Positions 44,386-55,921 of a stretch of DNA of 64,000 nt are shown in pieces. Source of the stretch: Eutypa lata (Eukaryota; Ascomycota; Sordariomycetes; Xylariales; Diatrypaceae); NCBI GenBank assembly GCA_022661535.1, contig JAKULF010000001.1, forward strand, positions 4,051,809 to 4,115,808, in the 5' to 3' direction. Under the pieces are notes generated by a model. That model was not told where the DNA came from. It saw nothing but the letters and a program-made list of their open reading frames with translations, and searched no databases. The stretch's first letter is position 1, and each line of letters begins with the position of its first letter. The position numbers were made by a program, and so were the translations under genes.

Positions 44386-46624
44386 CTACGCAATCCCAAA
44401 CTCGGGAATCTCGCCCATCTCCGTCTTCGCCTCGGACCCTAGGGTATACGCGACGCGCCACCTCAGCTTGATGGACTCGACCCTGTTGTTGACGTTCCCA
44501 GCGTGGGCAACCTGGATCGCCTGGGTGACGCCAAATTTCTGGTTTGGTTGAAGAGCGCGACCTGTTTGGGGCTGCAGTTGGAGTACGTAGCCCTGGTTTT
44601 TATTCATGTGTTAGTGTGGTTTCGTTACAGTCTTCGGGAGATGGGATGGGGTGGAGTGAGGTTAAGGCCTTGGGTGGTTTAAGAGGAAGTGAAAAGCTGG
44701 TGGTAGACTGGAAGAGGTGGGAGCTTACCTTAGTCACAGCGAGTTGATAATGCAAGTTGCTGATAGGCATCGGAGTGTTGTTCGAGAAGGCAAATAGCAG
44801 TGCGAGGGCGCCGGGGTTCTGCGGTGATCTTTTCGCCTGCATGTCAATCTGCAATAGCTGATCCTTGACCGTTACCTTATGCTCTGCGGGGAGTGAAGGT
44901 GCCTCGGGTGGTAGCGCGGACGAGAACGACCACTCATCGTCGTCGGCCGTAGTAGTAGCAGCGGGAGCAGGTGGCGCCGCAATCGCCGGGGTGGCGGGCT
45001 TAGGGGTGGATGGTTTAGAGGAAGAAAGCTGGGCAGACGCAAGTGCGGCGAAGGGGTCGTTTGTCGTCTTTTGTTGTGGTGCTGGCTGGGAAAACGCAGA
45101 TTGCTGTAGTAAAGATGGTTGCGGTGTTGACGATTGTGAGGTTGAGGGTTGGGAAACAAAGCCTGAGAAAGGGGAGAAAGGGGGAGGGGTAGGGGATGAT
45201 ACTGGGCCGCCCCCAGCGTTGCTGTTCTGGGTTATGGATGACAGTAAAGCGGGACCAGGTATATCTAGAAGCCGGTTAGTCATTGGCACGTAAATAAATC
45301 AAGGGGGTAAAAGATTGAACATACTCTGGTTTGCGCCGAAACCGAGTGAAATTCCACCCCCCTGGCCAAAACTATTGCCATTATCTCCCAAAGAAAGCCC
45401 GAGCAGGTCATTTTCCAGGCCGCCAGCTTGAGAACTGGACCCAGCTGCACCATTTGCAGCTCCATTTGTCGCACTCCCAGCATCTGCATCGAAGTCGATC
45501 AAAGAGAGCTCGTTTGCGGCCGAAGTAGCTTTTCCGGAGGATTTGGACATCGAAGGGAGTGGTGCACCCTGTGCAATTTTTTTGGCCCCCTCAATGTCGC
45601 CCTTCTTGAGTAATTTCCACCGCTCGACCGTCCGGTGTATGCTATCGTTGATCTCGAGCAGCTTTGCCACTGCTTCGTGATCGTCCGACTCTTCCTCGCA
45701 CATCTTCTGGATCTTGGGCTGGGCACTCGAAAGCGCAGCGGCCAGTTCCTCGAATACATCGCCATCCTTCATGGAGTCGCCCGGCTTGAAGGCCTCCAAC
45801 CTCTCTTCTAGAAGTCGTGCTTTTGCCTGGATCCTGGAAACATCTTCAGCGGCCTTTGCGCGGTAGTCGGTTTTAGATCTGGTGTCGTATCCGGTCATGA
45901 TCTTCATCAATCGATTCGCTTCCTGGAGATCCTCCGGTGCACCGCGTCGAATGAGTTCTTGAAGCTTTGCCGATTGAGCTTCGCGCTCTTCCTTTTCCAT
46001 CTCCTCGGCAGATTTGAGATTCTAGTCGCAGTTAGTCAAGCGTCGCAACACGCATATCTCGGAAGCAGAAATACTTACATCACTTGGATTCAGCACAGCA
46101 GCATCGTCGCGTCTAACCTCAGGAAAAATGTAGCCCTTGTAGCTCAATAAACGGTGCATATCGCGGATGAAACCAAGATCCTCCTTGTACCGGCTCGTTT
46201 CGCAAATGGTACTCCTCCATTCTTCGATAGCTTCCAGAATCTTAGCCTGGACCCTAGTTGGCCTAATGGGTGGTCTCTCGGGAAATCGCCGCACGAGCTC
46301 GTTTAAGAACTCCTTAGTACTGATTTGGAGATGGAAAGGGTAACCGCAGTTTTTGACGCATATATCGAGGAGGTTCAAGGCCAGGAGAGCCACGTTGGCA
46401 TTGCGATGGTTTATATAGTTAACAATAGCGACGGCAGCTTCGCGGGGTGCGCTACCCTTCTTGTTATTGATCAGATCGGCAATTTCGAGGTTGAGGGCGA
46501 GGTTCGGTTCATAGTTCTCGGGACTACAGGCGCTTGAGATAAATCTCTGGAGCTGTGATTGCCGAGGATAGCCCAACTCGCCCCAACGATCTCTCGCAGC
46601 GGCACGAGCTGAAGCTGCTTCCAT
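44386..46624 (-). CDS. GGA-type clathrin adaptor (VHS-GAT-GAE)
   Basis: Arf-dependent monomeric clathrin adaptor that sorts cargo from the trans-Golgi network to endosomes. Four exons on the minus strand (46624-46079, 46021-45325, 45264-44729, 44592-44386) give 661 residues. The VHS domain (~residues 15-160) includes AVAIVNYINHRNANVALLAL and LLDICVKNCGYPFH. The GAT domain (~195-320) includes ELIRRGAPEDLQEANRLMKI and the Arf/ubiquitin-binding helices. A Ser/Pro/Gln-rich hinge with clathrin-box-like DLLGLSL follows, then the gamma-adaptin ear (~545-661) with LLLFAFSNNTPMPISNLHYQLAV-type beta strands. A conserved housekeeping gene, useful as an anchor: the accessory region ends on its left. Confidence 0.93.
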
Positions 46625-47452
46625 CTTGCTGGGTATCGCGGGCGTACAAACTGGCGGAGAGGGGGGTAATGAAGCGGTTATACGATTTAGATTTAGAGGT
46701 AGTTAAGTGACTACGATGGAATTTCGAATAATCAGCGCTTAAGGTAAGGCGCTACCTAACTTGTTACTTCATAGACATCGTCACCAGAAGGAAAAGAAGG
46801 GAAATTTAATGCGACAGGCAGGGAGGGTATCTTAAGAACGAGTGGCCTATTGAAATTGTTGTTGACTGAAAACTGGCCAGAGTTTAGTTAACGTTAGTTG
46901 GAAAGCATTGGAAGGCAACAGGTGTATGTCACTATTGGAACACCGCCCCAAAGATTAAACGTAGCCTGCCGATTAGCTACAGTATGGGCAATAGGACTGC
47001 GGAGGCACCGCATCAGACGACAGGGGTTCGATATACTGTATGTACATAAGGAAGCACTGACCAGGCTGCACCAACAACCTTAGGTAGGTACCTCCATGGA
47101 GGGGCTCAATCGGATTATTTTATTCCGACCATACGGGATGGATGGGCACCTCATGGGCAATGACGGGATTCCAGAGGACAGGACCTGGGGCCTAGTTTAT
47201 GTTCTTATCTTATCATCCTGCTATTAGAGTTTAGAAAGTATTGTACTTTCGTGTGTACCCATGTAACTATACCAATATTGAAGGTCTCGATTCACCCCAC
47301 CAATGCGGCCAACGTCACTTCATCCTTTTTTTTTTTTTTTGCGACGAAGAAAGAGATTCTTCCTTTCACCTTCCAGTCGTCTAAATCTTTATTCTAGTTA
47401 GCTAATAGAACACAAAACTAAACTTCCACCACCCCATCACGCACCAATCACC
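46625..47452. promoter_or_regulatory. Divergent promoter of the GGA and TSR3 genes
   Basis: About 830 bases between two head-to-head housekeeping genes. A T-run (47329-47340) followed by pyrimidine-rich DNA precedes TSR3. No specific sites are claimed. Confidence 0.5.
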
Positions 47453-48730
47453 ATGGTCCGGCATAAAAAGGACAAATTCGCAAGAGGCGGGAAGAACCAC
47501 CACGGACCACCGCGACAGAACCGAGCGCCCCGCCCCGACGGCGACGGCGACAACGATGAAAACGCATCCTCCTCCGACCTCTCCCGACCAGCATTCAAGG
47601 CCGCATGCTGGGACCTAAACCACTGCGACCCGAAGCGGTGCTCGGGGAAGAAGCTGATCCGCCTCGGTCTGATGCGGGACTTGCACATGGGGCAGCGGCA
47701 CAACGGGGTGATCATCACGCCGAACGGCAAGCACACGCTGTCGCCGGCCGATCGGGACCTCCTGGAGCAGTACGGCGCCGCCGTCGTCGAGTGCTCGTGG
47801 GCGCGCACGGGAGAGGTGCAGTGGTCCAAGGTGGGCGGGAAGTGCGAGCGGCTGCTACCTTACCTCGTCGCGGCCAACACCGTCAACTACGGCAAGCCGT
47901 TCCGCCTGAACTGCGTAGAGGCGCTGGCGGCGGCGTTCGCCATCTGCGGACACCTCGAGTGGGCGGAGGAGGTGCTGCGTCCGTTTAATTACGGCGAGTC
48001 GTTCCTGGCCATCAATGCGAAGATACTGCGGAAGTACGCCGCGTGCGAGGATGAGGACCAGGTCAAGAAGGCCGAAGCCGAGTGGATGGAGCGTCTGGAA
48101 AGAGAGCATGCGGAGAGTCGGGAGAACGAGGATGGGGATGATCTTTGGAAGGGCGGGAATGTGAATCGGAGGGTTGTCGTGGATAGTGATGATGAGGATG
48201 AGGAAGAAGATGATGACGATGACGACGAAAAAGCGGATAAAGGGGATGCGGAGAGCGTAGATGGTATATACCTCGGCAAGAAACCATCACAGTGGCCGAA
48301 ACCAGGAGAGAATTCACGGGATCAGCAGAACCAAGAAGGAGGGAAAGACCCCTTCGACATATCAGACGACGATGATGACGACGATGCCGAAATGGAGGAG
48401 ATCCGACGAAAAGTCCTAGCGTCAAAACCTTTCGTCGTCGTAGAAGCGGATGACCGGAAGAAGCCCCAAGCGATACCGCCGCCCCTATACCCACAGCAGC
48501 GGTATCAGGTTGACCCTAACGCCCGGCCGGACTCGGACAATGGGGATGAGGATGAGGATGACGAGAGCGATGGCGACGGCGACGGTGATGACCCCTTTGA
48601 TAACCTCATAGACGCTGTCCCTGTCACAGATAAGATCGGCCTCGCTAAGCTCGAGAAGGAGAGATCGAAGGCACATGTCGTGAGCCGGACGTTTTCCTCT
48701 GGCGGGGCTTCGGCGCCTAGTAAGTGGTAG
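47453..48730 (+). CDS. TSR3, 18S rRNA aminocarboxypropyltransferase
   Basis: Uses SAM to add the 3-amino-3-carboxypropyl group to the hypermodified pseudouridine of 18S rRNA during 40S maturation. Intronless, 425 residues. The conserved N-terminal ~230 residues contain AACWDLNHCDPKRCSGKKL, the substrate/SAM segment ADRDLLEQYGAAVVECSWAR, RLLPYLVAANTVNYGKPFRL, and FAICGHLEWAEEVLRPFNYG followed by FLAINAKILRKYAAC. The C-terminal half is a long acidic tail with several Asp/Glu runs, longer than in yeast but usual for filamentous fungi. Start codon context CACC is good. Confidence 0.95.
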   Translation: MVRHKKDKFARGGKNHHGPPRQNRAPRPDGDGDNDENASSSDLSRPAFKAACWDLNHCDPKRCSGKKLIRLGLMRDLHMGQRHNGVIITPNGKHTLSPADRDLLEQYGAAVVECSWARTGEVQWSKVGGKCERLLPYLVAANTVNYGKPFRLNCVEALAAAFAICGHLEWAEEVLRPFNYGESFLAINAKILRKYAACEDEDQVKKAEAEWMERLEREHAESRENEDGDDLWKGGNVNRRVVVDSDDEDEEEDDDDDDEKADKGDAESVDGIYLGKKPSQWPKPGENSRDQQNQEGGKDPFDISDDDDDDDAEMEEIRRKVLASKPFVVVEADDRKKPQAIPPPLYPQQRYQVDPNARPDSDNGDEDEDDESDGDGDGDDPFDNLIDAVPVTDKIGLAKLEKERSKAHVVSRTFSSGGASAPSKW

Positions 48731-49783
48731 CGAGTTACCCATCTAGATACACTAGTTGTACATTTTATGTAGAGGGTACTGGGTCTACCTCCAGGCATCA
48801 CGACGCACCATATAGACTTTTCTGAGTTGAACATGAACTAGGTGTCCAACTAATGACAGCAAGACGTTAAATACAACAATTTCCGACACATTTAAATACT
48901 CGAGTCGCCCTGAAAGGTAGGTAACTTTTAACACGCATAATATGATTGGGCCAATTTATATGCCGGTGGTGTCTAGTCCCAGGGCAGCGTTTACAAATTC
49001 TGGAACCACGACATGTAGGTTAGATGTATGGCTTTATCTGACAAATCGCCGTTCCACTCTTCGAGGTCTCCCTGGTCTGTATATATATTACATTTTTAAA
49101 ACATACGTAACCGGAAATAGGATGTTATACGGTTATTAGACTGCCTAAGTTGAAATGGGATCACTTTGTAAGTCGTTATACCGAAGCCTTATTAGGTATT
49201 TAATTTTAAGGGGTTCCGAATTGTACTTCGCCCGGATTCCAGTCAGGAGAAGCAGAACCTGGTACCATTTCGGGTGCTGAAAAGAACTCAAGTTCAAATG
49301 GAATTTGGCGTGTATTTCAACTTATGAGGTCTAACGTTTCAATATATCTCAAGCTAGGGGTAGGGTTAGGCATTGGACGACACAACAACAGGACGAACTG
49401 TCATTTCCTTCGCATCTACATATTTTAATTTTAATAATTCAACTTAGATTATACTCATATTTAATGTGGTAATATTGTATTGCACAACGGGGCAGTTCTA
49501 AGCTAAGGCATCTAACTAAGTGAGTCTCTCCTACAGAAGTACCAAGAGAGAAGGGAGATGATGCTCTCAGTCACCACAAACGTATTTTTGATAGCGCTTT
49601 CGTATTGAGAAGAAATCAGTGTACATGGTGAATTCTGAACGCCCACATCAGCTAAGGCTGACGAATTCCTAAGCAACTTCGACATTGAACAGAGTGTACC
49701 CTAGTCCTCAAACAAGTCCCCCCAAATCCCAGCCAACCCATGCACAGCCCGTATCCTATCATTACTCCATTTGTTTCATTATG
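48731..49783. other. Intergenic
   Basis: No supported gene; several short ORFs without features. Confidence 0.45.
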
Positions 49784-50083
49784 TCAAAGAAGTCGTTTTC
49801 TTTGCCCTTCTCCTGTTGTTGCTTGCCTGTAACAATCTACCATCAGCAAATGTCTCTTGGTGAGAACCGAGGTCCTATAAGAATCCTTCGCGGATATACC
49901 GCATATCCCTGAATCATTGACGGCTATGGAGGGTTTTAATAAAAGCAACTCGCCTGTTTCAGTCTCAGGTTCCTCAAGATCTCTTCTAGGTGACGCGGGC
50001 GGCGACGGGGGCGGTTTCCGCGGCGACTGGGGACGCGACGGGGGCGGCGATGGGGGCGGCGAGTTTGTTTCATTGGTCCCCAT
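49784..50083 (-). CDS. Proline/serine-rich hypothetical (uncertain)
   Basis: Minus-strand ORF with an ATG at 50083. The first ~35 residues are a Pro/Ser repeat (SPPPSPPPSRPQSPRKPP) encoded by an imperfect G-rich tandem repeat (plus-strand 49998-50062, GGGGGCGGCGA units), followed by RDLEEPETETGELLLLK. It could be the N-terminal exon of a larger gene or chance coding over a microsatellite. No domain recognised. Confidence 0.25.
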   Translation of the reverse strand: MGTNETNSPPPSPPPSRPQSPRKPPPSPPASPRRDLEEPETETGELLLLKPSIAVNDSGICGISAKDSYRTSVLTKRHLLMVDCYRQATTGEGQRKRLL

Positions 50084-51039
50084 CGTGACTTTGGTTGTAG
50101 GCAAATTTTATTTAGAATAGAATTTATACTTTAGCGGGTAATATAGTAATCAAGAATACTTTCGGAAGAGGAGGTTTGAGTCTTATTGTTCCATTTCTCC
50201 TTGGTAAATATCTGGGACACTGCAAGTATTTATAGAAAGGAGAAGGGGCAAAAAGGCACAATTGGAATGTTGTTTGCTATTTGCCAATGACTAGTTCTAT
50301 CGAATCATGGACTTTGGAATGCAGTCAAGTAACGATGAAGGGTGTTACATACCGGTATACTTTTCTTTTCCGGTGACGTTAAACGTTGCTCATCTCTGCC
50401 TATATCGGGTGATTAACTGCAATCATAACATACAACTAGATGTCTATTATGCAGGACATCAATATGGGAGTAAAATTTCCATTTTGGAAGTAAACCAATA
50501 TATTTAGTCTGTTTAGTGTGCGATTCGGTGTATGTAGCAATTATCTTTTGTGTCACACTAGATTCCTATCTTGCATATTCTGGATATGTCGTCAGAGAAT
50601 TATACTACAAGAAGCTGTTCCATCTAAACCCCGTGACTCATATATTTGCTCAGCATATCATCATTTATTATACCCCTATGTTAGGATGAGTAAAACAAGG
50701 GTATTAATGATGTATTAGCTCATATTACATTATGAGGTCGCAAGTGTAACGCCTGGCAGACTCCACCTTTCTCACCCAGCATTCTCGTATACGCTGTAGT
50801 GTATAATAGCTAAAACGAAGCAAGGAATTCTCAAATCAAATTTGGGTGGTTTAGCTCGCCGTGTAATAGTCCTCGGAGCCCGATGTGTAACGAAAACGAC
50901 AAACTAGCCATCGGATCATTGGATAGTACACAGCAATCCTTCACAGGTCAGCAAGTTCATCTTAAATGTCTTTAACAATTTCTCACCAGCGGTCATCAGT
51001 GAACCAGCTATCTTCAGTCAGTATATGCACTCAATTCTC
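50084..51039. other. Intergenic
   Basis: About 950 bases without a supported gene. Confidence 0.45.
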
Positions 51040-52536
51040 CTATGTGCGAATAACATATAGCTTACCAAGCCCAAACCCGCCTTGCACTGCAGGTCCAATC
51101 CAGCGGCTTTTCGCTCGAGAAGCGGTATCCAAGTTTGACTCCGTTTCCGCCTTCAGCTTTTCAAACTCAGCCTTCATACTCTCCAACTCATGTCTGGTTT
51201 CGCTCTCGTGCTGCCTGAAACGAGTCGATTCAGATCGCTGTTCTCGATGTCTCCTTTGAAGCTCTTCGTATTGCAAGGACCCTACTCTGGTTAACTCTGC
51301 AAGTCTTCTTCTGTCTTGGTCGTGCCGAGCTTCTAAAGCTGCAAGAGCTTGACTAGTAGTTTGGTGTTCATGCCTTTGGTCTTCTCTCTCGCTCAATCGC
51401 GTTGCCTGCTCTATCGCTTGGCGTTCTTGATATTGTTGCTCCTTGGCGCGGTATTCGTTCTCCTTTTCTCTTAGCGCCTCGATCCATTTCTGGTCCATGG
51501 TCTGCATCTGATTCATAAAGTGTGCCTTCTGCTTCTGGTGAATTTCCAGAAGCGATCCCTTCAATGCGTCTTGTGACTTAATGCTCTCCTTTAACATTCG
51601 ACAAAGCTCATCTTGTTCCCTTTCTAGGTCTTCCTGCGGAAGGGAACCATGCTCTGAGTGTCCTTGATGTTTTAAGGATTGCTCAGCTCTATTGAGCACT
51701 TTCTCGATATGTACCCGGGACTCTGACATATGCTGTCTTAGTATCTTGCCAGCCGATGTGTTCTCAAGGGTTGAAGTGAGATCTACCATCTCATGCTGAA
51801 TTTTTAATGTCACCTGATCGTCCTTCCAATTCTCAAAGAGTTGCCATAATATTGCTTGTGTCCATTCCTTCCTATCTCGTAGTGTCTAGCACTGATCGTG
51901 TCGTATCATTTGTGCACCCCCTGTTGCCATGTCAGTTAAGTAGATATCTTTTAACTGCTGTTCCCTGTTGATCTGCTTGACGTGTTCGTCACTTCCTACG
52001 TCGTGCGACCACATTGTAGTGACAATTGTTACATTAGAAAAAGCATCCTCGCCGCACAAGGCTTTCATCATCTCGATGTTACGCTTCGTCGAACCTCCAA
52101 TCCTCGTGTCCGAAATACGGTGTAGATAGATTATGCCATTGATTGAGACCCTATTAGCATAGGTGACGGAGAGATAATGGGACACAGCTGTCAGTATTTC
52201 TACATCCTCTCTATTTGTGTCCTATTCGCTGCAATAAGCATATATCCATTGGGAGTGGTAGCTTGGATACATAATGAAGACTCTCAAACTCTTACCTCGA
52301 ATCCAGGGGTATCTATTAGGTACACATCACAATCATCCAGTTGGACTCGGAATATGGCTACCGAACTCGTACCTAATACATTATCAACCACCTCTCTGAA
52401 ATATTCATTTCCAATGTGTGCTTACAAGACGCTAAATCGTGTCCAATCTGAACATCCTCTCGTCCAGTGCTATCAGCGATAAATGAACTTCTCCCAGAGC
52501 CAGTCATGCCTTCATCAACTTCGGATGAAGTATAGA
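51040..52536 (-). pseudogene. G-domain (AIG1/MMR_HSR1-like) coiled-coil protein, disrupted copy A
   Basis: Minus-strand relative of fungal G-domain proteins with a GTPase head and long coiled coil. Visible parts: P-loop segment GMTGSGRSSF (~52480-52510), where the invariant Walker-A Lys is Arg; IGHDLAS; VYLIDTPGF (G3-like); INGIIYLHRISDTRIGG; VTIVTTMW; then a coiled coil rich in Glu/Gln/Arg (51813-51040). An in-frame TAG at 51886-51888 splits the head from the coiled coil, with the frame otherwise continuing, and the first intron cannot be spliced in frame. The stop is explained by one CAG-to-TAG change. Probably a pseudogene; a short head-only protein might still be made. Normal role of such proteins is unknown. 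Confidence 0.65.
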
Positions 52537-53142
52537 ATAGGGTGCTAAATAAGTTCTTACCCATAACAAGTATGAATACCGATTTATTCGACCTTAATCA
52601 TGTTAGATCAGTAAGCCACACTATTTCCCCGCTCAGGGCTGAGGACAAGCTCACTTCGGGCGTTCGGACCCCACGAAGCCAAGAAGTTGACCACCTCTTC
52701 TTCAAGAACGTTAAACATTTTGTTGTTGTAAATTTGACAATAGGAGTGGAATATTATATGAAGATGGGGGAGAGTAAGCACCCCAAGCAAAATCGAGGTG
52801 ATGGGGGCAAGGTAGCAACCTCCAGGTACTAAGCGCCATTTTTGGATACGAATGCATCCAGATGGTCAAATTAGAAATGCATTTTTCCAGCCGCAATGCT
52901 ATCTCTAGCGAATCAGAGGAGTATACATAGAAAGTGCATGTTTCCCAATGCGAAGACCTGAGTTTGACGGTCAGACCTTTCTTTCCCTTCCATCTCAATG
53001 TAGTTGCTCATATGTTTTCTGTCTTAACTTGAAACATGTTCCCCCGACCTCGAAAAGCTGCCGGAATACCAGTTCCAGTATACTCAATGCGATAGATTGC
53101 GCGATGAAAGTAAATCCAATAACATTATTTCCTAACGGGGAA
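52537..53142. other. Spacer between two divergent G-domain genes
   Basis: About 600 bases, presumably a former bidirectional promoter; no gene supported. Confidence 0.45.
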
Positions 53143-54318
53143 ATGCCCAGGTAACGCTTGACAACCATTTGTGACCACAAGGGGTGTTCCTCTAACTCAT
53201 AACTCAAGGCCAGAAGATATCATTATTGCCTTGATGGGTATGACTGGTTCTGGCAAAAGCTCTTTCATCAAGCTATGTACCGATCAACCAATTCAAATAG
53301 GCCATGACCTTGAGTCATGTACGTATAATATTTCTATACTTTGTTTACTCGGGAAATAACGATCCTTTTAAACAGGCACACAAAATGTCACTACCTACAC
53401 ATTCAATCATCCAAAACACACACAATGCCGAGTCTTCCTCGTCGATACACCCGGATTCGATGACACACATCGGAGCGACACCGAGGTCTTACGCACACGC
53501 ACGGCATGGCTGTCGGCAACTTACTCTAACGACATCATGCTTTCTGGCATAGTTTACCTACACCGAATTAACCAGCCTCGTATGCAAGGTAGTGCTAAGA
53601 CGAACATCCCAGTATTTAAGAAGTTATGTGGCGATAATGCGTTAGGCAATGCCATTTTGGCAACAACAATGTGGGATGTAACAGAGGTTCAGTTGGCAGA
53701 GGAAAGGGAGAAACAACTTCAAGAGAGGAAATAATACTGGGGTTTCATGGTTTCTAAGGTTCGCCCATGACTGCTATGTTGACTTCTGAACATATTGATC
53801 TAAATCATTCTAGGGTAGCAAGATGTTCCGCCTGAACAATTCGAAGAGCTTAGCCCTCAAGTTAAACGAACATTTCATCAAGAAAGATTCGAAAGTGTTT
53901 CTCGACATCCAAGACGACATGGTAAATAACCATGTATCCCTAGACAAGACAGCGGTAGGGCAAGATGTCAAAGAGCTTCTGGCGGAGCAAAACGCCAGAT
54001 TCGTTAAAGAACTACAAAGCGTCGAGGAAGAGTTTAGAGAAGCGCTTAGAAAGAAAGACGAGGAAATGGCAGAAATTATGGAAGAGCTGAGGTTAGAGCA
54101 TAAACGTGAGCTCGAGCTGGTAAGTACTTGAAATCATTGTGTTCCTGGAAATCTTCCATATGCGGATCTAGTATGAATCCTACAGAACGCAATACTGAGA
54201 ATTAATGGAATGATAGGTTCTCACCAATCAGAAGAAGCTTCAGACCACCATGACGGGGAAAAGCATTGGACAACTTTTATCCGTCGGGGCTGGCACAATC
54301 GCTCGGCTTCTCCTCTGA
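53143..54318 (+). pseudogene. G-domain (AIG1/MMR_HSR1-like) coiled-coil protein, copy B with one premature stop
   Basis: Plus-strand paralogue of copy A. Five exons join: 53143-53150 (8 nt), 53209-53318, 53376-53758, 53814-54119 and 54217-54318. It has an intact Walker A (ALMGMTGSGKSSFIKL), IGHDLESC, VFLVDTPGFDDTHRSD, GIVYLHRINQPRMQGSAK, an ATTMWD G4-like motif, a coiled coil (ELLAEQNARFVKEL...EEMAEIMEEL) and a Gly/Ala-rich C-terminus (SVGAGTIARLL). One in-frame TAA at 53732-53734 interrupts it, between QERK and YWGFMVSK; the rest of the frame and all splice junctions are intact. The stop is one C-to-T step from CAA. The 8-nt first exon is inferred from splice consensus. Confidence 0.6.
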
Positions 54319-54960
54319 TAGTCGCAAGTTCGCCTTCACCGCCATGAAAGGTTCCGCCGACCTCTTTTGTATTCTGGAGCATCAAGTCCTTTATGCAGGC
54401 CCTCCTCGGATTCTGTGGGATAAGTGTTCCTGTCCAATCATCTCCCCCGACTTCAAAAGTGTTTCGATGTCGGCAATAGCAAAGTGTCGTTATCCCTAAA
54501 GGGGTCTGTGCCAATTTTCACTGATTCCGAAACCGTATGGGCTGCGATATTCTCAGCCAATTCAAAATACTTGGCAATCCTCACTTTAGGTACACTCATC
54601 TTTTGGGATCAAAAGTCATGCAATGCAGTTCACCCAGGAGTGTTTCCAGGAACAATACTTCGTCACATCAGGTAATGGCCAATGGTTAGGTCTTGTTTAC
54701 CCAATGTTGAATCATACCTGGAGGATAGATATTTGGATATTATCTGGTCAGTTACCGGAGCTGTTCACTTCCATAAATCTTGGGGCCATGGAAAGAGTTC
54801 ACTTCCATAAATCTTGGGGCCATGGAAAGAGTTCACTCCATGGCTTTCAACGGCAGGTTCCTGATAACGTCGATGCCACATCTATCTGCTCGTCTCGGGT
54901 GGAAGGTCTGGGACGTGTTTTTGAGGCAGGCAGTACACGACCTGCAAAGTGACAAATGTG
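54303..54960 (+). pseudogene. Broken beta-propeller (WD40-like) remnant
   Basis: Stretches in three frames resemble blades of a WD40-type propeller, such as LGFSSDSRKFAFT, WAAIFSANSKYLAILTLGTLIFWD and GNGQWLGLVYP. They are linked by frameshifts, one of them a 34-bp tandem duplication. It overlaps the 3' end of the G-domain gene, suggesting a chimeric junction. It probably derives from the C-terminus of a NACHT/WD-type or similar gene; no start or upstream domains are present. Confidence 0.4.
54763..54830 (+). repeat. 34-bp perfect tandem duplication
   Basis: Two identical 34-bp units (54763-54796 and 54797-54830), each starting GTTCACTTCCATAAATC. The length is not a multiple of three, so it shifts the frame of the propeller remnant. 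Confidence 0.9.
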
Positions 54961-55709
54961 GTACAGCTGCGCTCTTTTTCCCAAGTGATAATCGATGAGG
55001 GACCATAATGGATTTTTGCCATTCTGTCGTCGCTTTGGCGAAATTTGGGGGTACGGATACACGGAACTGGATTAAATATGTACCTATGGTTTTAGGAGTA
55101 ATACTGTGGTTGGCTTTAGTTGATTTAACACTTAATTGCTGGAGATGGAGGTTGTGGTGGGTATTGAAAAGAAAGGTTTAATTCTGTGTTGTAATCAGGC
55201 TAAGCCCGTCCTGGGAACAATATATGATGAAGCTCTATTAGAATACTGCCTGGTACGTATATTATTGACTTATAATTGAACTATAAAAGTCAACACTTTT
55301 GCCCGTCCCTTCTGTCCATCCCCTTTCAATTTGGGATCTTAGATTAGTTAGTAATTCATGGTACTTTTCAGTGGAAAATAAGAACATAAATACAAAGATC
55401 TAAATAATACCTGACGAGACTCAAGCAATAAGCCGGGTGCATTTAAGGCGAAGAAGTAACTATTCCCTCCTTTGTGGTGAACATAATAAGTCAACAGGGT
55501 CCTTCATAGTAGCGCTATGTACAATGTGACTGCTCTTCGCCAAAATGGCGTTCTGCAAGCCTATCTACTCCTCAGGTCAACTCCTTCAGCGATGGACTGT
55601 CCAGGCTATACTGTATGATTTATATCAGTTAGAATGTAACGCACCGATTGCACTTTGCCTCCGTTAATACAATATTATATACAATGCTATTTGTTAAAAT
55701 AAGAGTAAT
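54961..55709. other. Intergenic, left flank of the repeat block
   Basis: No gene seen; normal base composition up to the 5' LTR of the element that follows. Confidence 0.5.
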
Positions 55710-55921
55710 TGTCAGCAGCTGGGATAATAGGAAGTAGTGGCAAAAGTGGATGCAATACTCGCTAAGGGACAATGGGCCCTTAGGGCCCCCATTGTATGTA
55801 GACAAGGCTGCAAGGCTGCAACTTAGCTTATTCCGACTATTTAAGCAGAAATCTCTGCACTTAGGAAATTAATACAGACTAAGCTTCCTAACAATACTTG
55901 ACCGCACCTTATATGTTAACA
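55710..55921 (+). repeat. 5' LTR, not RIPped
   Basis: 212 bp with C/G-rich segments intact, including a palindrome around GGGCCCTTAGGGCCC. It shares its 3' sub-terminal block (AATACAGACTAAGCTTCCTAACAATACTTGACC) loosely with the repeats at 22 and 36 kb. Confidence 0.85.
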
